15,793 bases of DNA from Desulfovibrio sp. GTDB taxonomy: Bacteria; Desulfobacterota; Desulfovibrionia; Desulfovibrionales; Desulfovibrionaceae. Location of the stretch: assembly GCA_003525525.1 (NCBI GenBank), contig DQED01000399.1, forward strand, positions 1-15,793, in the 5' to 3' direction. The notes beneath the pieces were generated by a model. That model was given only the letters and a program-made list of their open reading frames with translations, did no database searches and was not told the origin of the DNA. This document shows positions 1-6,071 of the stretch, piece by piece; the first letter of the stretch is position 1, and each line of letters starts with the position of its first letter. The translations under genes and the position numbers were made by a program.

Positions 1-1941
1 CAGCGCGCCGAACGCGGCGAGGTCCGCGCCCTCGGGGGCGTAGCCGTAGACGAGGCCCGCGCAGACGCGGGCGGCTTCGCCCGCGGCCTTGGCGGACTGG
101 ATCTTGGCCAGGTCGCTGAAAAAGGACACGTACCCGGCAAGGCCCTCGGCCACCATCGGGTTTTCCGGGCCCTTGGCCGCCAGTTCCAGGGTGTCGAGGA
201 TCAGGTGGCGGCCGGCCAAAAGCGGGCACAGGGCGTCGGCCAGGGGGAAGGTCACGGCTTGCCGGTTGCCGTGGTAGAGCTTCTTGCCGTCGGCGTCCTT
301 GCCGGCCGAGAGGATGTCGAGGGCGGCCTTCCAGAGACGCAATCCGGCGGCCACGGACGCCGCGCCGGTTTCGGGATTGGTCGCGGCCACGCGCTCCATC
401 TCGGCGACGTAGTTTTCGAGGTACACGGCGAAGACGTCGCCGGCCATGGTGACCGAGAGCTGGCGGCGCTGCACGCACTCGGGGCCTTCGTAGGTGGCTT
501 CGAGCTGGCAGTCGTTCCACTTGTGGAAGAGGAACCCGGGGCAGTCCTCGGTGATGCCGTAGCCGCCCATGAGCGCCACGGCCTCGCGCATGACCGCCGC
601 GCCGTGGCCGGTGTTCCAGAGCTTGCAGGCCGGGCAAAGCACGCCGGCCTCGGCCTCGAGCGCCTGGTACTTGACCACGGGGTCGGCGTCCAGGGCGGCG
701 AAGCGGGCGGCGTCGCGCGTTTCCTCGGGGGTGAAAAGCAGGTTCACGTATTCCGCGGACTGGGGCAGGACCTTTTTGAGCGCCGAGAGCTGTGCGCGCA
801 TGCTCGTGACGCCGGCGTCGGCCAGGGCCTTTTCCTTGAGCTTTTCCGTGGGGTCGAGATGGTCGAACAGCCGCGCCGTGGCGAAGCCCATGGACGCGCC
901 GGCCTCGCCCGTGGCCCAGAGCTCGGCCAGGCGGATGGGGGCGTCCTGCTTCTGTTGCAGGCCCAGTTCGTACTTGGGCGTGCCCTCGGCGCAGGCGTCG
1001 CCGCCGCGGAAGCGGCCGCGCTGGTAGCGGATGACCGGCTCCACGGCGGAGAGCAGCTTGGCCGTGGTCATGAGCGCCACGGGCACGCGCGTGCGGTGAA
1101 ACACCGAAGCGATGATCTCGGAGTGGGAGTAGTTGGGCACGATGCAGCCGTCTTTCACCGTGTAGCCGCCGATGATGCGGCTGGCCGGCACCTTCATGCT
1201 GAAGACCGGGTCGCGGGTGGAGGACAGCTGGTGGACCATCTTGAGCGTGGGCGCGCCGCGGTCGAACAGGCCCGGGTCGGTCTCTTCCAGGATGACCATG
1301 CACGAGGTCTTGATGCGCGGATCGGCGGTGTCCACGGCCACGGTGGCGAAATTGGCGAAGTCCATGCCCGTGATGAAGCGGCCGCGCTTGTCGACCTGGA
1401 GCATGGGCTCCTGCCCTTCCTCCCAGGAGTCGATGCGCACCTTGCCGACGAGCACGCCGGTGTCCACGCCGACGTAGGGCAGAGGCTCGGTCAGGCCGAA
1501 CGCGCCGCGCCAGGGGGTCTTGTCCGGGGCCGGGGCGCACAGGCTCATGTAGTGGTCGCGCTGCTCGGTGGTGCCGCGCTCGTGGATGGGCGACAGGGCC
1601 AGGTTGCTCGCCAGGGAGCAGGTGGCCGCGCCGGCGTCGACCCAGGACAGTTCGAAAGCGACCAGGGCCAGGGCCATGTTCTTGGGGCCCTCGATGAAGC
1701 CGCCCTGGTGCGGGTCGAGGAACACGGCGGTGATGCCGGACTCGTCGAAAGCGGCGAGCAGCTGGTTTTTCTGCTCGTTCCATTCGTGGGAGTGGCGCGC
1801 GCCCTCGGCCACCAGCCGGGCGACCAGCCCCCGTGCCACGGCGCGGGTGGATTGGACGGCCATCTGGAGGTCGAAGCGGTCCGCGAAACGCCACATGATT
1901 TGCCGGACGTCGTCGCCCGGAAGGGTGCGGAGAGTTTCCAT
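1..1941 (-). CDS. Acyl-CoA dehydrogenase family protein, large form (3' end outside window)
   Basis: This flavoenzyme would oxidise an acyl-CoA to the 2-enoyl-CoA and pass electrons to electron-transfer flavoprotein in the cytoplasm. The frame is open for 647 codons from ATG at 1941 to the window edge with no stop, so the C-terminus is missing. FGLTEP (about 148-153) matches the FAD/substrate loop FxLTEPxxGSD of the family, although the following AGSD is replaced by LPYVG. GGYGITED followed by TYEGPECVQRR matches the C-terminal catalytic block, with E485 as the expected catalytic base. At over 647 residues it is much longer than classical family members (about 380), resembling the large acyl-CoA dehydrogenases with extra N- and C-terminal regions. 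A CPAC motif at 436-439 precedes the catalytic block. An AGG lies about 9 nt before the ATG. Substrate is unknown. The family call is firm; chain-length specificity cannot be read. Confidence 0.88.
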   Translation of the reverse strand, partial: METLRTLPGDDVRQIMWRFADRFDLQMAVQSTRAVARGLVARLVAEGARHSHEWNEQKNQLLAAFDESGITAVFLDPHQGGFIEGPKNMALALVAFELSWVDAGAATCSLASNLALSPIHERGTTEQRDHYMSLCAPAPDKTPWRGAFGLTEPLPYVGVDTGVLVGKVRIDSWEEGQEPMLQVDKRGRFITGMDFANFATVAVDTADPRIKTSCMVILEETDPGLFDRGAPTLKMVHQLSSTRDPVFSMKVPASRIIGGYTVKDGCIVPNYSHSEIIASVFHRTRVPVALMTTAKLLSAVEPVIRYQRGRFRGGDACAEGTPKYELGLQQKQDAPIRLAELWATGEAGASMGFATARLFDHLDPTEKLKEKALADAGVTSMRAQLSALKKVLPQSAEYVNLLFTPEETRDAARFAALDADPVVKYQALEAEAGVLCPACKLWNTGHGAAVMREAVALMGGYGITEDCPGFLFHKWNDCQLEATYEGPECVQRRQLSVTMAGDVFAVYLENYVAEMERVAATNPETGAASVAAGLRLWKAALDILSAGKDADGKKLYHGNRQAVTFPLADALCPLLAGRHLILDTLELAAKGPENPMVAEGLAGYVSFFSDLAKIQSAKAAGEAARVCAGLVYGYAPEGADLAAFGAL

Positions 1942-2007
1942 AGGTTTCGCCTAATTCGTGGTTTGGGCGCGCCTTTGCGCATGATGGATGATACAAAAAA
2001 GTATGGA

Positions 2008-2036
2008 AGGGTAAAATATTCGTTCCCGTGCGTCAA
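2008..2036 (-). promoter_or_regulatory. Candidate sigma70 promoter for the acyl-CoA dehydrogenase
   Basis: On the minus strand a TTGACG box (2031-2036, 5 of 6 to consensus) is followed after 17 nt by TACCCT (2008-2013, only 3 of 6). This would start RNA near 2001, about 60 nt before the ATG at 1941. A small dyad ATAC-N6-GTAT (1991-2004) would overlap the start site and could be an operator. The -10 box is weak, so this is tentative. On the plus strand the same AT-rich patch contains TAAAAT (2012-2017), a fair -10 for the divergent gene, but no -35 is visible. Confidence 0.3.
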
Positions 2037-2120
2037 TTGGCGCGGGCTGCGCGCAGCACACGGCCCATCCCCCGGACGCCTGTTTCGTGACCAAGGCGCG
2101 GCCGGGGCTTGTGCAAACCC

Positions 2121-2143
2121 ATGGGGTTCGATACGAATCCCAT
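2121..2143. repeat. Near-perfect 10-bp inverted repeat upstream of the FapA-like gene
   Basis: ATGGGGTTCG and CGAATCCCAT flank a 3-nt ATA loop. Nine of ten positions pair by Watson-Crick rules and the tenth is a G-T wobble. No T-run follows in either direction, so it does not look like an intrinsic terminator. It ends 47 nt before the ATG at 2191. It could be an operator for a dimeric regulator, or a leader hairpin in the mRNA of the FapA-like gene. It does not fit a tRNA T-arm, because the loop is the wrong size. Confidence 0.5.
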
Positions 2144-2190
2144 CATAGGCCAATGACCCGCATGCAGCCCGGAAAAACCGGCGGAAGCCC

Positions 2191-3303
2191 ATGCCGTACC
2201 TCCTGAGATACCATTTCGATCCGGACTATGAACGCCGCCGGTTGCGTCCGAAAAACCGCGAGGACGGGTCCGTGGACCAGTTCGACCTGGGCTACGCCCA
2301 GAACGTGGTCGCCGGCCAGCTCCTGGCCGAATGGGAGGAGGTCGACCCGGACGAGGTGCAGGAGCCGGAAACCATCCTCTCCGACGACCTGGCCTTTCCC
2401 CACGGCGAGGGCTGCCGCGTCGACCCGTCCAACCCCAGGCGGCTCCTGGCCGCGGTCAACGGCCACGTCTCCTGCGTGGACGGGCTGATCCTGGTGCGCG
2501 AGACACTCTCCATCGGGCGCGACATCGATTTCCACACCGGCAACATCGTGGCCGTGGGCGACGTGCTCGTAGGCGGCGGCGTGCGCTCGGGCTTCCTGGT
2601 CATGGGGCGCAACATCACCGTGCGCGGCACGGTGGAGGCGGCCAAGCTGCGCGCCATGGGCGGCGTCTCCTGCCAGGCCGGCATCCAGGGCGGCGGCCGG
2701 GGCACGGTGCGCGCGGGCAAGAGCATCCGGGCCAGATACTGCGAAAACGCGGTGCTGCACGCCGGCCAGAACATCCTCATCGACGGCGCGAGCATGCATT
2801 GCCGGCTGTTCGCCGGGGAAAAGCTCGCGGTCAAGGGCCGGCTCGTCGGCGGCGAGGCGTATTGCGGCGAGGCGGTCTACGTGGGCGAGCAGCTCGGCGG
2901 CGGCAGCCAGAGCCAGACGCGGCTGCTTCTGGGCTACGATCCCGAGCGGATCCACCAGGACCAGCATTTGAAGGCGCGCGTGCGCGAACTGGTCATGGAA
3001 CTTGCGACCTGCCGGGAGGAGATGGCCCGGGGCGGCGAGCGGGCCGAGGCCAGCGGGGCGGAGGCGCTGCGCCTGGAAAAGCTGCTGGAGTCCTGCCAGG
3101 CGCAACTGGCGCGGCTGTGGTCGCATCCGGCGGCCATGCGGCGGTTTTCCGCCTGCCGCGTGATCGTGCCCGGCCATGTCGGGGACAACGTCGAGATCGG
3201 CATCGGCGAGGCGGTGCTGGCCGTGCCCGAGGAGACCCGCGACGTGGTCTTCCGCTACGTGGACGGCGAGATCGTCATGGAGCATCCGGCGCTGCGGAAA
3301 TAG
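2191..3303 (+). CDS. FapA/DUF342 family polymer-forming beta-helix protein
   Basis: This 370-residue protein has the FapA (DUF342) layout. A short N-terminal part is followed by a right-handed beta-helix of short repeats with regularly spaced V-x-G and A-G-x-x-I units (about 105-255; examples NIVAVGDVLVGG, GRNITVRGTVEAA, AGQNILIDGA). A charged, probably coiled-coil region follows (about 260-315), then a small C-terminal beta segment. There is no signal peptide or membrane helix, so it is expected in the cytoplasm. Known relatives are linked to flagellar assembly or to poorly understood scaffolding; the molecular role is not established. No flagellar gene is nearby, so a flagellar job cannot be inferred from context. 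The start at 2191 has GCGGA upstream at suitable spacing. The stop lies 5 bp from the stop of the convergent cyclic-nucleotide-binding gene. The family is confident, the function is not. Confidence 0.85.
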   Translation: MPYLLRYHFDPDYERRRLRPKNREDGSVDQFDLGYAQNVVAGQLLAEWEEVDPDEVQEPETILSDDLAFPHGEGCRVDPSNPRRLLAAVNGHVSCVDGLILVRETLSIGRDIDFHTGNIVAVGDVLVGGGVRSGFLVMGRNITVRGTVEAAKLRAMGGVSCQAGIQGGGRGTVRAGKSIRARYCENAVLHAGQNILIDGASMHCRLFAGEKLAVKGRLVGGEAYCGEAVYVGEQLGGGSQSQTRLLLGYDPERIHQDQHLKARVRELVMELATCREEMARGGERAEASGAEALRLEKLLESCQAQLARLWSHPAAMRRFSACRVIVPGHVGDNVEIGIGEAVLAVPEETRDVVFRYVDGEIVMEHPALRK

Positions 3304-3308
3304 CCTCC

Positions 3309-3836
3309 CTACCCCCGGCCCTGCCCGCGGCGGCTTAAGACCAGCGCCAGGGCCGTGGTCAACTTCACGATCTCGTTGTTGTTCTTGCGCACCACGCGGG
3401 CGAGCCGCCTGGCCAGCGCCGTGACCAGCTTCACGCCGATCTCCGGCCGCTCGGCCAAAAATCTGAAAAAGCGGTCGCGGTCGATGCGCAGAAAGCGGCA
3501 GTCCGTCAGGCACGTGACGCTCGCCGAGCGGATGTCGCGGTCAAGGAGCGCCATCTCGCCGAAAAACGGGCTCTGGGCGTCGCTCAGGTCCGCCAGGGTC
3601 TTGCCCCCGGCCTCGGCCTCCAGCGCCGGCACGGCGATGCCCTTTTGCACCATGGCCTTGCGCACGCGCACCCTGCCCGAAACCAGAATGAACATGTCGT
3701 CCCCGGGCGTGCCCTCGACAATGACGTCGCGGCCGGCGGGAAGCTCCACCGTGTCGAAAAACGGCCGCACCGCGTCGAGTTCCCCGGGCGGCAGCCCGGC
3801 GAACAGCTCGGCCCTGGCCCAGGACGCCTCGCCCAT
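3309..3836 (-). CDS. Stand-alone cyclic nucleotide-binding domain protein (probable channel partner)
   Basis: A 175-residue protein made almost entirely of one cyclic nucleotide-binding (Crp/cNMP) fold. Visible parts are the N-terminal helices with LFAGLPPGEL, the beta-roll with GTPGDDMFILVSGRVRV (about 42-58), the phosphate-binding cassette FFGEMALLDRDIRSASV with E94 and R103 in the positions that hold ribose and cyclic phosphate, and a C-terminal helix. No helix-turn-helix follows, so it is not a CRP/FNR transcription factor. A loop of roughly 28 residues (62-89) before the cassette is longer than usual. Its ATG directly abuts the TAG of the K+ channel gene, which implies translational coupling and a shared complex. 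In known cyclic-nucleotide-gated channels this domain is fused to the channel; here it is a separate polypeptide. Binding of cAMP, cGMP or another ligand is inferred from the family. Confidence 0.85.
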   Translation of the reverse strand: MGEASWARAELFAGLPPGELDAVRPFFDTVELPAGRDVIVEGTPGDDMFILVSGRVRVRKAMVQKGIAVPALEAEAGGKTLADLSDAQSPFFGEMALLDRDIRSASVTCLTDCRFLRIDRDRFFRFLAERPEIGVKLVTALARRLARVVRKNNNEIVKLTTALALVLSRRGQGRG

Positions 3837-5033
3837 CTACGCCCCCCCGCCTTCCGCGACGGCCGCGGGTTTGCGCTCGGGGCCGCCCGCGCGCAGAAAG
3901 ATCAGCCCGTCGTACCCCCCGAGGTCCAGCCCGTCGCCGGGATTGACCACCACGCTCGGCCCCTCGCTGCCGATATGCCCGTCCTGGCCGTAGGCCGCGA
4001 ACAGCTCGGAAATGAACTGGTCGAGCGCCGAATCCGCATCGAGCAACTCGCGGATGTCGATGTCGCGGCGCAGGCGAAAGACCGCGACGGGCATCTCCCC
4101 GTCCGCGGCCATGGCCTTGGCCACGAGCTGCGACCAGACGAGCTCCTTTTCCTCGGCGGCAAACGTCCGGGCCGCCATGGCCCGATGCCCCGCGCCGCCA
4201 AGGAGGCGTTCCAGGAAATGCCACAGGGCGGGATGCTCGCCCATGGCCCCGAGCGCCCGGCCGGCCAGCTCGCCGCGCACCACGGTCACGTCCACGCCGG
4301 CGCGGCTTAGGGGCTTGCGGCTGGTTTCCAGCAGGGCCTCGGCGCACAGCCGCACCTTGGGAGCCAGGCCGCGAAAGGTCAGGGCCGCAAGCAGGGTCTG
4401 CTGGTCGGCGTCCTCCGGGGACAGCCCGTCCTGGGACAGGATGTAGGCCGAGCGGGCCGTAGCCGGCGAGGCGCGGCCCAGGGTGGGTTCATGGGCCGGA
4501 TTGCCCCGGCAGAACTCCAGCCGCTCGCCAAGGTCCAGGTCCGCGGCCATCTCGGCGAAATCCTCGGGCGTCAGCGGCGCGACGAGCACCACGGCCGGCC
4601 CCCGCTTGTGCGAGGGGGCGGCCGCGGCAAGGGCGCGCAGCAGTTCCGGCGCCTGGGCGTTGACGCCGAGTACCAGGCAGTGGTCGGAAGTCTTCACTGG
4701 CAACAGCCCCTGACGTTTACGGTTTTTGCGTTCGATGAGCACCGAGGCCAGGTTGCCGGTCAGCGCCGCCATGACGCCCACGCCCGTGGCCATGATGGCC
4801 ATGCCCACCAGCCGCCCGGCCACGGTCGTGGGCACGATGTCGCCGTAGCCCACGGTCGAAAGCGTGACCATGGCCCACCACAGGGCGTCGAAATACGTTT
4901 TATCGGAACTGCCCGCGAATTCGAGAAAATAGAACGCGGCCGACGCAGACAGGAGGATGAGCAGCACCAGGGCCAGGGCCGTGGCCAGCGGGGAAGCGAG
5001 AAGCCGACGCCACAGCGCGACCGCGGCGTTCAC
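3837..5033 (-). CDS. Two-TM potassium channel with RCK/TrkA-N domain
   Basis: A 398-residue inner-membrane channel subunit. TM1 spans about 16-39. The pore helix and selectivity filter TVGYGD lie at 60-65, the K+ channel signature. TM2 is about 72-100, followed by a basic ERKNRKR stop-transfer stretch. The cytoplasmic part starts with DHCLVLGVNAQAPELLRAL, the first strand and helix of an RCK (TrkA-N) Rossmann fold. The glycine motif is degenerate, as in other ligand-gating RCK domains that do not bind NAD tightly. A second, RCK-C-like region follows (about 280-385). The start is GTG at 5031-5033 with GGGGA 7 nt upstream. MthK and Kch are architectural relatives. It is the first gene of a pair whose second gene begins in the base after its stop codon. 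The channel call is very secure; the gating ligand is unknown. Confidence 0.93.
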   Translation of the reverse strand: MNAAVALWRRLLASPLATALALVLLILLSASAAFYFLEFAGSSDKTYFDALWWAMVTLSTVGYGDIVPTTVAGRLVGMAIMATGVGVMAALTGNLASVLIERKNRKRQGLLPVKTSDHCLVLGVNAQAPELLRALAAAAPSHKRGPAVVLVAPLTPEDFAEMAADLDLGERLEFCRGNPAHEPTLGRASPATARSAYILSQDGLSPEDADQQTLLAALTFRGLAPKVRLCAEALLETSRKPLSRAGVDVTVVRGELAGRALGAMGEHPALWHFLERLLGGAGHRAMAARTFAAEEKELVWSQLVAKAMAADGEMPVAVFRLRRDIDIRELLDADSALDQFISELFAAYGQDGHIGSEGPSVVVNPGDGLDLGGYDGLIFLRAGGPERKPAAVAEGGGA

Positions 5034-5216
5034 GGACGTTTCCCCGCAACGCCGCGCGCATCCCCCCGTCCGGAGCGCGGCAGGGAACCCGGAACCGATT
5101 GTGTGCCCATGGGGGCTCTTGTATAGTCAAAATGCCGTTTCGTCGATTGCCCGCAACCATGGCCCCGCCATCGACCGGCCTGCTGGAGCCAACTGTTCCT
5201 GTCAAACTGACCTTCA

Positions 5217-5265
5217 CCCCGCCAAGGGGGTCCGGGGGGGATTATCCCCCCCGGCCGCCGGAGGC
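5217..5265. repeat. GC-rich compound hairpin / dispersed-repeat-like element after the Lon-like operon
   Basis: A perfect 9-bp stem, CCGGGGGGG (5232-5240) with CCCCCCCGG (5246-5254), closes a 5-nt ATTAT loop. It is flanked on one side by a smaller CCCC-GCCAA-GGGG hairpin (5217-5229) and on the other by GCCGCCGGAGGC (5254-5265). It lies 32 bp beyond the stop of the 256-residue gene and about 200 bp before the channel start, where a terminator or RNA-stabilising element would be placed. No T-tract follows, so a classical intrinsic terminator is unlikely. From memory, similar hairpin units next to a GCCTCCGGCGGC box recur between genes in Desulfovibrio-type genomes. One copy in this window cannot prove that. 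The rest of the gap 5034-5296 holds no convincing gene; a weak TATACA box near 5131-5136 on the minus strand lacks a -35. Confidence 0.55.
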
Positions 5266-5296
5266 ATCTTCCCCCCTGCTTCCCCGCATCCCCCCC

Positions 5297-6067
5297 TCAC
5301 GCGCGCAAATGGGCGCGCCAGGTGTCGACGATTTCCTTTTCGCGGCGGGCGGGTTCGCTTTGGGGGCACAGGCGGCAGGCTTCCTCGGCCGCTTCGGCGG
5401 CCTGCTGCATCCAGCCGCCCTCGCGCAGGCTGCGCGAGGCCATGACGTAGAGGAATTCCGGCGTGTTGCCGTAGACGCCACGCACGAGTTCCCGGTAGCC
5501 CTGGCCGAAGACCTCGCGCACGAGCTCGTTGCGCTTGAAGAGAAACCGGGCCAGCCAGTGGTTTTCCTTCTGGTCGGCGAAGAAAAGCGGGAAGAGCTTG
5601 CGGCATTCGCCGAACAGGAAGCGGATGCGGCGGATCTCGCGCTGCATGCTCTCGGCGGTCTGCATGAGCAGCTGGAACAGCTCGCGGCTGATGATGAGGT
5701 CGGGTTCGGGCAGCTCGCGCTCCTGCATGGAGCGAAACCACGGCGCGTAGTTCTGCTGCTGGTAGGCGTCTTCCTTGAGCTTCATGGACTCGTGGAAAAT
5801 GTAGCCGATGCACCAGTCGAGAAACTGGCCGACGAGGCTCACGCCGCCGCCTTCGCGGAAGAGGTGATGGGCCGTGTCCTTGAGGCGCCACAACAGGCCC
5901 TTGTTCATCTCCTCGCCGAGCAGGTCCTTCAAATCCTCGAAGGCCATGGCGCCGGTACGGTCGAAATCGCGGAAAAGCCGTTCCAGGACCTGCACGGCCA
6001 GGCAGTAGTCGCGCAGCAGGTCGCGCATGAACTCGGCGCGTTTCTCGTCGAACCAGTTGCTGGCCAT
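5297..6067 (-). CDS. Helical protein of unknown function downstream of the Lon-like protease, with an EF-hand-like loop
   Basis: I do not recognise a named family for this 256-residue protein. It has no signal peptide or membrane helix and is predominantly alpha-helical, rich in charged and aromatic residues. Near the N-terminus, LERLFRDFDRTGAMAFEDLKDLL reads like a helix-loop-helix EF-hand: loop residues D34, D36, T38, G39, hydrophobic M41 and D45, where a calcium-binding loop usually has Glu at the last place. The C-terminal part (AAEAAEEACRLCPQSEPARREK) resembles a single TPR-like helix pair. It begins 4 nt after the stop of the Lon-like gene, with AAGGATGAGG upstream of its ATG, so it is surely co-transcribed and probably translationally linked. 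An adaptor, regulator or substrate of that protease is a reasonable guess from position only. Confidence 0.8.
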   Translation of the reverse strand: MASNWFDEKRAEFMRDLLRDYCLAVQVLERLFRDFDRTGAMAFEDLKDLLGEEMNKGLLWRLKDTAHHLFREGGGVSLVGQFLDWCIGYIFHESMKLKEDAYQQQNYAPWFRSMQERELPEPDLIISRELFQLLMQTAESMQREIRRIRFLFGECRKLFPLFFADQKENHWLARFLFKRNELVREVFGQGYRELVRGVYGNTPEFLYVMASRSLREGGWMQQAAEAAEEACRLCPQSEPARREKEIVDTWRAHLRA

Positions 6068-6071
6068 GGCC

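Noticed and set aside
2121..2143. Possible tRNA T-arm or attachment-site remnant (GGTTCG...CGAATCC)
   Set aside because: The loop and stem lengths do not match a T-arm, and no acceptor, D or anticodon arm can be folded around it. There is no integrase nearby.
205..2148. 647-residue open frame on the plus strand, opposite the acyl-CoA dehydrogenase
   Set aside because: It is rich in Ala, Gly, Arg and His with no domain signature, and mirrors the codon phase of the real minus-strand gene. Long antisense frames are expected in high-GC coding DNA.
3309..3836. CRP/FNR-type transcription factor
   Set aside because: Only about 70 residues follow the phosphate-binding cassette, and they contain helix but no helix-turn-helix motif.
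5034..5296. Promoter for the K+ channel (TTGACA near 5203-5208, TTGACT and TATACA near 5131-5139, minus strand)
   Set aside because: None of the -35-like boxes has an acceptable -10 at 16-18 nt, and TATACA has no -35, so I cannot support a specific promoter.
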